Below are positions 28,082 to 37,096 of a DNA stretch of 64,000 nucleotides, one piece after another. Position 1 is the first letter of the stretch; every line of letters starts with the position of its first letter. The position numbers and the translations under genes are program-made. The stretch is taken from NCBI RefSeq assembly GCF_002572525.1, contig NZ_PDBS01000008.1, positions 310,001 through 374,000 of the forward strand, given 5' to 3'. The notes beneath the pieces are model-generated. The model ran no database searches and was not told the DNA's origin. It was given only the letters and a program-made list of their open reading frames with translations. This DNA comes from Natrinema sp. CBA1119 (GTDB lineage Archaea > Halobacteriota > Halobacteria > Halobacteriales > Natrialbaceae).

Positions 28082-28834
28082 ATGGACGTTGGTCTCACGG
28101 TCGGCGATTCGCTCGAGCGGACGGAACGAACGATCGAGGGATTCGACCTCGCGGAGCTGTCGGTCGGCGACGGAACCGATCCCGACGAGATCGACGTGGG
28201 CCAACTCGAAACGATACTCGCTGCTGCGGATGCCGACCTGTGTGTTCACTTGCCGTTCAAGCAGGTCGTCGCGACGCCGGTCCCGGAAATCAACGACGCG
28301 ATCGTCGACTACCTGTCGCGGTTGCTCGAGTGGGCCGGGACTGCAGATGCGGAGAAAGCCGTTCTTCATGGAACGGCTCGGAACCCGCACGATACGGACC
28401 TTCGACCCGTCTTTGCCGACCAGCTCGAGGCGATCGGAACGGCCGCCGCCGACGCCGACGTGGAACTCGTCGTCGAGAACGTCGGGCATCAAAAACGCGG
28501 ATTGCCGCTTACCGTTCTGGGTGATCTCGCACGCGAAACCGAGACGGCCGTCTGTTTCGATGTCGGTCACGCGTACATGGAAGACGGCGACGACGGCGTC
28601 GATCGATTCTGTTCGCGGTACGGTGACCTCGTCTCGCATCTCCACGTCCACGACGCCCGAAGCCGGGGCGATACCCATCTCCCGATCGGTGCCGGCGAAA
28701 TCGACTACGGCGTCGTTACGGATCACCTCGCGGGATTCGAGGGAACCGTCGCGGTCGAAGTCTTCACCGACGACGTCACGCTGTTGCGCGACACCGCACG
28801 GCGAGCGAGGACGGTACTCGAGTCCGATTCGTAA
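28082..28834 (+). CDS. Sugar phosphate isomerase/epimerase (TIM-barrel, AP-endonuclease-2 fold)
   Basis: 250 residues from the ATG at 28082 (MDVGLTVGDSLERTERTIEG). The metal-site residues of the fold are present: LCVHLPF, ELVVENVGH (Glu), CFDVGHAYM (Asp/His), SHLHVHDAR (His), HLPIGAGEIDY, and VAVEVF near the end. The family isomerises or epimerises sugars and inositol derivatives with a divalent metal; the substrate cannot be read from sequence. A MITE ends 30 bp upstream, so present expression depends on sequence in or after that element. Confidence 0.88.
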   Translation: MDVGLTVGDSLERTERTIEGFDLAELSVGDGTDPDEIDVGQLETILAAADADLCVHLPFKQVVATPVPEINDAIVDYLSRLLEWAGTADAEKAVLHGTARNPHDTDLRPVFADQLEAIGTAAADADVELVVENVGHQKRGLPLTVLGDLARETETAVCFDVGHAYMEDGDDGVDRFCSRYGDLVSHLHVHDARSRGDTHLPIGAGEIDYGVVTDHLAGFEGTVAVEVFTDDVTLLRDTARRARTVLESDS

Positions 28835-28851
28835 TTCTGCTCGCTGGCTCG

Positions 28852-29019
28852 ATGGCCTTCGAGAAACCGTTCCCGGTATGTTCCCGTGATCGCGACGGTT
28901 CGGCCGGGGCCGCTTGTGGCGAGTCGGGAACGGTTCACGACGAACTCCTCGAGGAGACTCCGGACGACGTTCGCGACGTGCCGGCAGCAGACGCGACAGA
29001 ACACTATAGTAACAACTGA
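28852..29019 (+). CDS. Short ORF truncated by a MITE (55 aa)
   Basis: Starts MAFEKPFPVCSRDRDGSAGA and continues through an acidic helix (VHDELLEETPDDVRDV). The last residues and the TGA come from the MITE that begins at 29007. Cys residues at 10 and 22 could form a small metal site. Composition is haloarchaeal; probably the front part of a gene cut by the element. No family recognised. Confidence 0.35.
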   Translation: MAFEKPFPVCSRDRDGSAGAACGESGTVHDELLEETPDDVRDVPAADATEHYSNN

Positions 29020-29086
29020 AACGATTCACACACTGATCGCACAACCGTCGTGTGAGCAGGTGTGTAGTGGCTTTCAGTGGCTACTA
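29007..29086. mobile_element. 80-bp MITE, copy 8
   Basis: Left end TAGTAACAACTGAAACGATT, right end CTTTCAGTGGCTACTA, TA on both sides (29005-29006 and 29087-29088). Exactly 80 bp. Inserted in opposite orientation to copies 1, 3 and 7, as judged by which terminus carries the ACAACTGAAACG variant. Confidence 0.9.
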
Positions 29087-29194
29087 TAGATGAACGACCG
29101 CTGAGGCCGATCCAAGATTGGACGGTACCGTCACTCTGCAGTGAGACAGCGCCTGAACCTATTTGTACGGTCCAGTGGTGGACCCACTACGGCC

Positions 29195-29599
29195 ATGTAC
29201 GAGACAGTCCTCGTCGCGACCGACGGAAGCGAATCAGCGACCCGCGCAACCGATCACGCACTCGATCTCGCGTCGACGTTTGACGCCGACTTCCACGCGA
29301 TCTACGTCGTCGACACTCGTCGGTACGGGAAATCGACGCTGGCGGACACGGAGGACGTTATCACAGGCCTGAGAGAGCGCGGTCAGGACATCTTAGACGA
29401 TATCGCCGCGCAGGCGGACATCGATGTAACGATCGAAATTCACGACGGACGTCCACACGAAGTGATCGGCGAGTACGCCAACCAGATCGATGCGGACCTG
29501 CTTCTCCTCGGCAACCGCGGTATGGATTCCGGTGGTGAAATCGGGAGCACCGCAGAACGCGTCGTCAGGTACGTCGATCGCCCCGTGATGACGGCCTGA
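29195..29599 (+). CDS. Universal stress protein (134 aa)
   Basis: Starts MYETVLVATDGSESATRATD at 29195. The nucleotide loop is LLLGNRGMDSGGEIGSTAE, two residues shorter between the second Gly and the G-S than the usual motif, so ATP binding is uncertain. The fold ends VDRPVMTA. Confidence 0.9.
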   Translation: MYETVLVATDGSESATRATDHALDLASTFDADFHAIYVVDTRRYGKSTLADTEDVITGLRERGQDILDDIAAQADIDVTIEIHDGRPHEVIGEYANQIDADLLLLGNRGMDSGGEIGSTAERVVRYVDRPVMTA

Positions 29600-29659
29600 A
29601 ACACGTCTCGAGGCGGAACACGCTGAGGAATTCGGAAGGAAATCGATGTCGAGCGACGA

Positions 29660-29941
29660 CTTGGTGTCGATAGCCTGCTCCCGCAGATTTATATCAATCG
29701 TGATCTCGCTGACCCGCGAGATGAACTCTTGCCAGTCAAACCGTTGGCCGTGGTCGTCGACGGCCCCCGTGATGTACCACTTGATCTCCATCGGGAGCGA
29801 TGCGGCGAGATCCTCGGCCGCGCCCTCCGGGATTCGCTGTCCGAGGGTCGTGAGCGTCGCCCGGATTGTCCGAACCGTTCGGCCGGTGTCCGGTAACTCG
29901 AGTCAGTGCTGTACCGTTCCAATGAACTCGTCGAAGTTCAT
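29660..29941 (-). pseudogene. DUF2267 protein with premature stop and lost C-terminus
   Basis: From the ATG at 29941 it reads MNFDEFIGTVQH, then an in-frame TGA at 29903-29905 (codon 13), then LELPDTGRTVRTIRATLTTL and PMEIKWYITGAVDDHGQRFD. This is a DUF2267 protein; relatives have Arg at codon 13, so CGA became TGA. After RVSEI the sequence no longer follows the family. Dead unless the stop is suppressed. Confidence 0.7.
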
Positions 29942-30816
29942 GGCACCAGTCTACTCGGCGACCACGGACTTCAAGCTACGTGCTACCTTTCAACAGCGAG
30001 AGAGTCCCCGCCATTCGCAGTAGTTCCCGATTCAACGTGCGTATTGATCGGTATCTAACGGCTCGCTACAGCAGGTAAGGATCTATTTTCGCACCGAGAA
30101 AGATTACAAGCATATTAATGTAAATATGACTTGAATCCCCGTCAAACAGCGGGTATATTCTCGGCATACCAGACGAAACAGCGTAACAGTTCAGGAATAG
30201 CGGACGACGGTCGCGTCGCCGCGAGCAGCCGAGCCGAACGATGCACGATCGACGGCCACACGTTCCGCGTTCGAAATACGCCGTTTCCGTTCCGATCGGC
30301 CCCCGGTCCCCCGTAGACGGTATCACTCTCCGGTGTAGGGATAGCGCGCCCCATCGTCGCTGCCCACGACGATGGAGTTCGTGAATCACGACGGCGACTT
30401 GTTCACAGTCGCGGGAAAACGAAGAGGGCGGCCCGAATCGCCAGATTGGCCGGCCCGCCACGGAGGCGACCGTCCAGTCGAGAGGGGTGAGGAGCAGTGA
30501 AAGCTACGTGAGGGCCGACAACGACGTTCCTGTCTCGCCTCCTCATCACCAACGCAACGGCCGAGGCGCGAATCGATGCCGTCTCGAGACCGACGATTCG
30601 TTCGGATGGCAGCGTGCGGACGACGAGATTCGGGGCACTCGAAATCCGCTCCGATGGGCGACGGGAGACTCGGAATCGAACGGGCGAGTTCCAACTGGGC
30701 CGTCTGCGTTTCGTCTACGCGGATCCGAACTGGACGATTCCGCACGATGGAAACCAGTGAAAGGTTTAACATGACCGTCGTCGGACTCCGAGTCGGGGTA
30801 CGCCCCAAGGGAACGC
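29942..30816. other. Long stretch (about 875 bp) with no gene I can support
   Basis: Several open frames of 60-130 codons exist on both strands, but all have the Arg/Ser/Pro-rich composition of antisense or shadow frames. The part 30070-30180 is AT-rich. No repeats, hairpins or RNA genes were recognised. It probably holds the eroded remains of lost genes and, at its right end, the Hsp20 promoter. Confidence 0.45.
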
Positions 30817-31272
30817 ATGAGTTCTGATGAAAATCCTTTCAGGAGTCTCGAACGGCGATTCGAGCAGATGCAACGGCAACTCGAAGACGTGCTGGACGCG
30901 TGGGACGGTGATCGGTACGGTCCGACGACGGAGATCGCGACGGCCGGAATGGGAATCGATCTGGCCGACCGAGGCGACGAGTTCGTCCTGACGGCCGACG
31001 TTCCGGGATTCGAGACCGACGATATCGACCTCCGACTCGCTGACGACACGCTCCACATCACCGCGGAACGAACGAAGGAATCGACCGAAGAAGAAAACGA
31101 GTCATACATCAGGAACGAGCGGACACGGCGATCGATGAGTCGGGCCGTCCAACTCCCGGAGTCGGTCGACGAGGAGGCCGTCGAGGCATCGTACCGGAAC
31201 GGCGTACTCACCGTCACCTTGCCGAAGACAGAGCCGACGGAACCGGAGGAGACCTCGATCGATATCGAGTAG
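30817..31272 (+). CDS. Hsp20/alpha-crystallin small heat-shock protein
   Basis: 151 residues. The alpha-crystallin domain spans about 45-140: GIDLADRGDEFVLTADVPGF, then LADDTLHITAERT, and the end strand SYRNGVLTVTLPK, with the A-x-x-x-n-GvL motif. The C-terminal tail lacks a clear I-x-I but ends TSIDIE. It holds unfolding proteins in solution and fits the stress theme of the surrounding USP genes. Transcribed alone. Confidence 0.93.
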   Translation: MSSDENPFRSLERRFEQMQRQLEDVLDAWDGDRYGPTTEIATAGMGIDLADRGDEFVLTADVPGFETDDIDLRLADDTLHITAERTKESTEEENESYIRNERTRRSMSRAVQLPESVDEEAVEASYRNGVLTVTLPKTEPTEPEETSIDIE

Positions 31273-31562
31273 TCCAGTTCCAAGGCGGAACGTGGGGCTC
31301 CGTTGGGCGAGTTAGCAACGTCATCTCGCGGACATCGTCCCCGCCCGTCGCGACCGATCCGAAACCGTTCTCGGTCCTGCGGATGATCTGCCGTCGACCG
31401 CGATCGGTCGATCGCGATCGAACCGACAGCGACCGTCCAGCACCTCTCGAGTACGAGTATGCGGGACGGAGCCGTCGATCGGGCGGCGATCGAACATCCG
31501 ACTTCTAATCGATTGAAAACACCCTCTAGAATCATATCCCGCGCCGACGTATCGGTATCCGC

Positions 31563-32324
31563 ATGACCGAACAAACAACGAAGGCGTCGTTCGAGAGGGT
31601 CGCAGATATTCCGGCCGATTCGCCGACACTCATTGAGGGCTTACCCGGCCACGGGCTCGTCGCGGCGATCGCGGTCGATCAGATCACGGACCAGCTCGGC
31701 CTCGAACACTGTGGAACCATCACGTCCGAGGCGTTCCCGCCGGTCGTGACGTTCGAAGACGGACTCGTTCAAGATCTTGTTCGTGTTTCGGCCGGATCCG
31801 ATCCGGCGGTGATGTCCTTAGAAAGCGACCTCGCGATTCCGCAACCGGCGTTCGAGCCGCTGTCACGGTGTGTCCTCGAGGACCTCGCCGACGAATTCGG
31901 CCGTGCGATCTTCCTTGCGGGTGCGCCGGCTGAAGCGGAAGAACAACTGGGTGACGTCACCGGCGTCGCGACGACCGACTCGATACGGGACGATCTCGTC
32001 GACGCGGGGATTCCGACAGCCGACGACCGGGGACTCGTCGGCGGGATCACCGGCTCGCTCGTCCAAGAATGCTACCAAGCCGATGTCCCGGCCGCCTTGC
32101 TGATCGTCCGTTCGCATCCGTTCCTTCCTGATCCGGAGGCGGCCAAATCCGTGATCGAGACCGCGCTCGAGCCGCTCGTCGACTTCGATATCGACACGAC
32201 GGCACTCGACGAGCAGGCCGACGATATCCAACAGCGGATGCAACAGGTCGCACAGCAGTATCAGCAGATAACCGAAGAGGGAGAGGATCAGCAACAGCAG
32301 GTACAAACCGGAATGTTCCAGTGA
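31563..32324 (+). CDS. PAC2-family protein (proteasome assembly chaperone-like)
   Basis: 253 residues. The start region PTLIEGLPGHGLVAAIAVDQ is the PAC2-type strand-loop-helix; further conserved parts are GTITSEAFPPVVTFEDGLVQ and VGGITGSLVQECY. A C-terminal coiled, Gln-rich tail (residues 215-250) is common in haloarchaeal members. Eukaryotic relatives assemble proteasomes; the archaeal role is unproven. Confidence 0.88.
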   Translation: MTEQTTKASFERVADIPADSPTLIEGLPGHGLVAAIAVDQITDQLGLEHCGTITSEAFPPVVTFEDGLVQDLVRVSAGSDPAVMSLESDLAIPQPAFEPLSRCVLEDLADEFGRAIFLAGAPAEAEEQLGDVTGVATTDSIRDDLVDAGIPTADDRGLVGGITGSLVQECYQADVPAALLIVRSHPFLPDPEAAKSVIETALEPLVDFDIDTTALDEQADDIQQRMQQVAQQYQQITEEGEDQQQQVQTGMFQ

Positions 32325-32606
32325 ACTGCCTTGCCGACAACGAGGGGTAGGTCGCGGTACCAAGGACGGTGATACGGGGCGCGCCACGCCTGTGACCTGT
32401 CGACTGACAGTCCGTGACTACGCCACCCCAGTGAACGAAACCGTCTGAGCCGAGCAGTCTTCCCGTCGATCAGCCGCGACGGCACGGACACGGGTCGCCA
32501 GTGGCGGTCGTCCCCGTTGAAGAGACCGAGGTCGATTTCGATTGTGACTCCGGATGCGCACGTGGGGCGAAAAAGGGGAGATGCGGTCTATCGCTGGTGC
32601 AAACGG

Positions 32607-33026
32607 TCAGTACTCAGGCCGCTGTGCTCGGATAATCTCGGCAAGTTGTTGTTCCTCGTCGGCGATGAGTTCTGTCAGGTCGTCGGCGGTGATAATCCCG
32701 ACGAGTTCATCACCCTCACAGACGGGCAGCCGACGGATACCGTTTTCGGCCATTAGGTTCGTCGCCTTGTAGAACCCCTCGTTTCGATCGATCGTCTGGG
32801 GATCTTCGGTCATCACGTCTGCTGCCGTTTGTCCGGACGGGTCGGCATCGTCAGTGAGGACGCGCACGGTCAGATCGCGATCGGTCACAATGCCGACCGG
32901 CGAATCGCCGTCCGTGATCATGACGCTGCCGACACCTTCCTGATCCATCGTGGCCGCGAGCTCGGCGACTGACGCGTCTGGATCAGCCGTTACAACATCG
33001 CTTCGGGCTAAATCATCTATTGGCAT
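32607..33026 (-). CDS. Two-CBS-domain protein (139 aa)
   Basis: From the ATG at 33026 (MPIDDLARSDVVTADPDASV). Two CBS repeats: first ending GIVTDRDLTVRVL, second ending GIITADDLTELIA. CBS pairs bind adenosyl nucleotides and act as energy sensors. It stands alone, so its partner is unknown. An in-frame ATG four codons upstream is possible but less family-like. Confidence 0.92.
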   Translation of the reverse strand: MPIDDLARSDVVTADPDASVAELAATMDQEGVGSVMITDGDSPVGIVTDRDLTVRVLTDDADPSGQTAADVMTEDPQTIDRNEGFYKATNLMAENGIRRLPVCEGDELVGIITADDLTELIADEEQQLAEIIRAQRPEY

Positions 33027-33244
33027 AGCTCCCTCCAACAGGGAGAACTACCCCGAACTAATTAATTGATTGCCACGAGTGTCTCCTACTCGGAATGACA
33101 CGTGGTATTCATTACGGAAAGACCCGCTTCAGAGCCGGAAGGATGTCAAAGCGAGCCAGTTACGCAGAAGAGGGTCACCGAAACCCTTCAGCGCATCTGG
33201 AGTCCCGCTCCGAGTGTCCCAGCAGGGTCTCGGCCGCCAGAAAC

Positions 33245-33256
33245 ATACTTATAGAT
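33245..33256 (+). promoter_or_regulatory. TATA-type promoter of the membrane hydrolase gene
   Basis: ATACTTATAGAT about 25-30 bp before the ATG at 33279 fits an archaeal TATA box for a leaderless or nearly leaderless transcript. Confidence 0.5.
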
Positions 33257-33278
33257 CCGTCCTCTATTGAAGGACACA

Positions 33279-33883
33279 ATGATGGCGACGACACACGTGC
33301 TCTGGGGATGGTACTCGCCCTCCCCGTCCTCGCGATCGCCCCGGAGTTCGCCCCGGCCGCCTTCGCGGCTGGCCTCGTCGGCGGGGTGCTCCCCGACCTC
33401 GATCTCTACGCGGGCCATCGGAAGACGCTCCACTATCCGGTCTACGCGTCGCTCGCCACCGTTCCGACGGTCGCGCTCGCGGTCGTCGCACCGTCGACGA
33501 TGACCGTCGCACTCGCCGTCGCGCTTTCCGCGTCGGCGCTCCACGCCGTCGCTGACGTCCTGGGCGGTGGCCTCGAGTTACGACCGTGGGAAGAGGGGTC
33601 CGAGCGAGCGGTTTACAGTCACTATCACGACCGCTGGATTCGACCCCGCCGCTTCGTGCGCTACGACGGCGCACCCGAAGACCTCACGGTCGCCGGGCTC
33701 GTAGCGGTCCCGCTCGTCGTCATGAGTGACGGGCCCGTCACCGTCGTCACGGTCGCACTCCTGTCAGTGTCGGCCGTCTACGTCCTGTTGCGAAAACCCC
33801 TCGCGAACATCGCTGAGCGTCTCGCCGGCCTGGCGCCGGACCCGGTAGCCCCGTATCTTCCCGAGCGCTACCGCCAAACCTGA
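33279..33883 (+). pseudogene. Membrane-bound metal-dependent hydrolase family protein, one frameshift
   Basis: Begins MMATTHVLWG at 33279 and continues in the next frame as MVLALPVLAIAPEFAPAAFA and GGVLPDLDLYAGHRKTLHYP, the D-x-D and H-R-x-x-x-H motifs of the YdjM-like membrane hydrolases. The break is at GGGG 33304-33307; one extra G restores about 201 residues with five hydrophobic segments. Either a single-base lesion or a base-calling error. The reaction of this family is not known in detail. Confidence 0.8.
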
Positions 33884-33956
33884 GGTGACGGTGACTCCGA
33901 CGTCAACCGCTTCGTTCGAGCCGACGACGCACTGCTTACCGCTGAATCGGCTGACG

Positions 33957-34385
33957 CTATCGACGTTCGACGAGCGCGTCGGCCTTGCTCCGGACGCGAA
34001 TCGCCTCGAGGCGATCCGCTAGCGAGTCCGCTTCCGCGAGCTTGGGCTCCGTCTCGGCGTGGATCGTGTACAGCGGATCGCCGGACTCGACCGTTGTCCC
34101 GTCCGTTCGATGGATCACGAGCCCGGCGCGGGCGTCCAGTGGCGCGCCCGCGCGGCGTGCGAGGTCACAGAGTCGCCTGTTGTCGACGCGCGTCACGAAC
34201 CCGGACCGCTCCGCTCGAACGATCGTTGATTTCCCACCCGGCTCGAGATCGTTCGATTCAATCGCCGGGTCGCCGTTCTGCGCTGCGACGATGCGGCGGA
34301 ACCGATCGAGCGCCCGCCCCGAGTCGAGACTCTCCGCGAGTGGTCGACTCGTTCCGATGTCGGTCGCGGTGACGTCGAATTGCAT
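33957..34385 (-). pseudogene. deoA: AMP phosphorylase-like gene with a large internal deletion
   Basis: 142 residues in one open frame, against about 500 for archaeal AMP phosphorylase. The first 15 (MQFDVTATDIGTSRP) resemble the family's N-terminus, and from about residue 20 the sequence (SLDSGRALDRFRRIVAAQNG) is that of the C-terminal third, through GYVT-type sequence (SGFVTRVDNRRLCDLARRAG) to the end. Roughly 350 residues with the active site are missing, without loss of frame. The enzyme would start AMP breakdown in the archaeal pentose bisphosphate pathway; this product cannot. Confidence 0.7.
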
Positions 34386-34586
34386 CCGTTCAGAGTCGAC
34401 TCGCCCGATCTACAAAATGTCGGGGGACCGTTCCCGGTACGCGACGATTGCCAGAGATGGATCGCTTCCGACGTCCCCGTAACCACCGTACGAGCGCGGG
34501 GCGACAGCCGGTTCAGAGGGCTCCCGGTTCCGCGTCGAGGCGGGAATTCCCCGTGACTCTATGACGTCTCAGCCGGTAGCGTTCGT

Positions 34587-35030
34587 ATGCCACGAACGGT
34601 TCTCGTTCCCGTCGACGGATCGCCGCTGAGTTCGCGCGCGCTTCGGCACGCGTTGCGCGAGTTTCCCGAAGCGGAAATCGCGGCCTACCACGTGATCGAT
34701 CTCTTCGAACCCGACTACGCGGACGAGGCCGTCACGTCGAACTACGAACCGATGCTCGGTTCCGACGAGTGGTATCGCTTCGTCGGCGAGAGACGAGATC
34801 GGCTCTTCGCCGAGGTCGACGAGATCGCCGCCGACTACGACCGGTCGGTCGCGACCGACTCCGACATCGGCGATCCGACGCGCCTCGTTCTCGAGTACGC
34901 CGCCGACGAGGACGTCGATCACATCGTCCTCGGTGCCCACGGACGGACTGGCACGGAGCGCGCGGTGTACGGAAGCGTCACCGAGGCGGTCGTCCGCCGG
35001 GCACCGGTTCCAGTCACCGTCGTCCGGTGA
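34587..35030 (+). CDS. Universal stress protein (147 aa)
   Basis: MPRTVLVPVDGSPLSSRALR start; motif GAHGRTGTERAVYGSV fits G-2x-G-9x-G-S; final strand VPVTVVR. Followed after 59 bp by another USP gene on the same strand. Confidence 0.93.
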   Translation: MPRTVLVPVDGSPLSSRALRHALREFPEAEIAAYHVIDLFEPDYADEAVTSNYEPMLGSDEWYRFVGERRDRLFAEVDEIAADYDRSVATDSDIGDPTRLVLEYAADEDVDHIVLGAHGRTGTERAVYGSVTEAVVRRAPVPVTVVR

Positions 35031-35089
35031 ACGACCGCGCGGAGACACCCCAACCTTGTTCACCTCCAGTAGCGAAGGTGACGGTAGCA

Positions 35090-35578
35090 ATGACGTTTCT
35101 CGTTCCCTTCGACGGGTCATATCTGGCCGAGGCGGCGCTGCTTCGCGCGGCCGAGTACGGCGAGGCGCTGGACGAAGACGTGATCGCCCTGACCGTCGTT
35201 CCGGATGACGAAGCGTACGCGATCGACGTCGGGTGGTACGAGGACGGAGAGGACGACCCCTTTGGCGTCCCGTACGTCGCCGGAAAGCTCCACGAGGGCG
35301 TCACCGATATCGCCCCGCAGGCCGCGTTCCGATACGAGCGAATCGATCGGAGCGCGCCGGCGGCGATCGCGGCGCGGATCAAATCGATCGCCGCGGAGGT
35401 CCGACCGGCGGTCGTCTTCCTCGGAACCGACAACGTCGGCGAGATCGCAGAACCGGTGACCAGCGTCGCCGGCGGCGTCGCGGAAGACCCCACGTACGAC
35501 GTCCACGTCGTCCGATACTACGCACCGCCGTCGGTTCCGGCGGTCCGACTCGAGGAGGGATCGTACACGGACGAGTGA
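35090..35578 (+). CDS. USP-like protein lacking the ATP motif (162 aa)
   Basis: Starts MTFLVPFDGSYLAEAALLRA. The alpha/beta pattern is that of USPs, but the glycine-rich nucleotide loop is replaced by FLGTDNVGEIAEPVTSVAGG, and the C-terminus has an added tail (YYAPPSVPAVRLEEGSYTDE). It probably does not bind ATP and may serve as a partner for the adjacent ATP-binding USPs. Confidence 0.85.
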   Translation: MTFLVPFDGSYLAEAALLRAAEYGEALDEDVIALTVVPDDEAYAIDVGWYEDGEDDPFGVPYVAGKLHEGVTDIAPQAAFRYERIDRSAPAAIAARIKSIAAEVRPAVVFLGTDNVGEIAEPVTSVAGGVAEDPTYDVHVVRYYAPPSVPAVRLEEGSYTDE

Positions 35579-35750
35579 CGAACGAGCGGACCCGGACGCG
35601 TCGTGCGGTGTGTTTGGACGTCAGAGTCAGCGGGATCCTCGTCGGCTGATAATTCGGGATCGACAGCTCGTCCGATCGCGGGGATCGTACACATCAGGTG
35701 TGCTGAAAGAACCTGTGCGATTGATGGGCGCCCAGGTTGAACGGACTGGC

Positions 35751-36629
35751 ATGTTCACGACCGTACTCGTCCCGACGGACGGCAGTCCCGGAGCCGAAGT
35801 GGCGATCGCCCACGCGACGGAACTGGGCTGGAGGTACGACGCCAGCGTTCACGCGCTCTACGTCATCGACACCGGGACCGAACCCGCCGCTCTCGACGCC
35901 GACGAGCGAGAGGAATTCCACGCCCCGGCCGAGCGTCGCGGACGGGAAGCGACGATCCGAGTCACGGACCGAGCCGAGGAGCGCGAACTGAATGCCGCGC
36001 GGGAGGTTCGCGAGGGGATCCCCCACAGGGAAGTCCTCGAGTACGTCGACGAACAGGATGTCGACCTGATCGTCATGGGGACCCACGGCCACACCGGTGC
36101 CGAGCGCGCTCGTCTGGGCAGTACCACCGAGCGCGTGGTCATGCTCTCGGACGTGCCGGTGCTGTCGATCCGCCTCCCCGAAGGGACCGAGGAACCCGAC
36201 CGGGACGTCGGTCCGTACGAGAACGTAGTGATTCCGACCGACGGGAGCGACGCCGCCGAACGCGCCGCGGAAGCCGCACTCGACGTCGCTGAGAAGTACG
36301 ACGCGGCCGTTCACACCGTGTACGTCCTCGACACGACGATTTACGATCTCGAGGATGTCCCGCGAAGTATCATCGGATCGCTCAAAGAGGGCGGGGACAA
36401 TGCGACAGAAACGATCGCGGACATGGCGCGGGAGCGGGACCTCCCCGTGACAACCGACCGTCGGCGGGGCGTCCCGACGGACGAACTGCTCGACTACATC
36501 GACGACGTCGACGCTGCGCTGGTCGCTATGGGAACGCGCGGCCGAACCGTCGGATCCGGGCGGTTACTGGGGAGTACCACGGCACGCGTCGTCCGTCGAT
36601 CGACGGTGCCGGTACTGACGGTCAGCTAG
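35751..36629 (+). CDS. Tandem-domain universal stress protein (292 aa)
   Basis: Two USP domains: residues 1-140 (MFTTVLVPTDGSPGAEVAIA, motif GTHGHTGAERARLGST) and 158-292 (NVVIPTDGSDAAERAAEAAL, motif GTRGRTVGSGRLLGST). Both keep G-2x-G-9x-G-S. An in-frame ATG nine codons upstream (35724) is possible. Third USP in a row on this strand. Confidence 0.93.
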   Translation: MFTTVLVPTDGSPGAEVAIAHATELGWRYDASVHALYVIDTGTEPAALDADEREEFHAPAERRGREATIRVTDRAEERELNAAREVREGIPHREVLEYVDEQDVDLIVMGTHGHTGAERARLGSTTERVVMLSDVPVLSIRLPEGTEEPDRDVGPYENVVIPTDGSDAAERAAEAALDVAEKYDAAVHTVYVLDTTIYDLEDVPRSIIGSLKEGGDNATETIADMARERDLPVTTDRRRGVPTDELLDYIDDVDAALVAMGTRGRTVGSGRLLGSTTARVVRRSTVPVLTVS

Positions 36630-36671
36630 TCGTTACCGGCGATAGAATCGGAAGAGCGAGCGACAGAGCGG

Positions 36672-36995
36672 TCATCCGATCGTCATCACTTCGTCGGCCC
36701 GTTCGATACATTCCAGAAGATCGCCCATCGTCCCGCGCGGACGAAGCCGATCCTCGGTCAGGTCTCGTGAATCGAGACAGGTGCCACAGGCGAGAAGTTC
36801 CCCGTCGTTCTGGACATACTTCAGCATCAGCCCGTGGGGATTGAACTGCTGGTGTTCGCGGTCGGGCGCTTCGACGCCGTCACCGAGTAGGAACATCTCG
36901 ACGAAGTGGTCGGACTCGAGCGCCGTGTTCGCCAGTCGAAACGCGTTCCAGACGCGTTCCGGGTCGTTCGTCTCGAGGACGATTCCAAGGTGCAT
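36672..36995 (-). CDS. DsrE-family protein (107 aa)
   Basis: Starts MHLGIVLETNDPERVWNAFR at 36995. The DsrE/F-like fold is shown by the strand-helix start, FLLGDGVEAPD and the Cys-bearing loop ELLACGTCLDSR. The two Cys (C-G-T-C) could carry sulfur as in sulfur-transfer relatives. The closest functional context in the window is the sulfur module 9 kb to the right. Confidence 0.85.
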   Translation of the reverse strand: MHLGIVLETNDPERVWNAFRLANTALESDHFVEMFLLGDGVEAPDREHQQFNPHGLMLKYVQNDGELLACGTCLDSRDLTEDRLRPRGTMGDLLECIERADEVMTIG

Positions 36996-37096
36996 ACGAG
37001 ACCGTTCCACGGGGATCTATTTGAATCGAGCAGGGCCTCTCCAGTCGATGGAACTGTCCCCGATTTTTATCATGTTGTCACGATACTAGCTACTCG

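Noticed and set aside
30066-30461. Minus-strand 131-codon frame in the long gap
   Set aside because: Cys/Arg/Ser-rich composition unlike haloarchaeal proteins and no start context; treated as non-coding.
35610-35750. N-terminal extension of the tandem USP at 35751
   Set aside because: The 47 added residues are Arg-rich and absent from the USP fold, and the ATG at 35751 begins exactly at the first strand.
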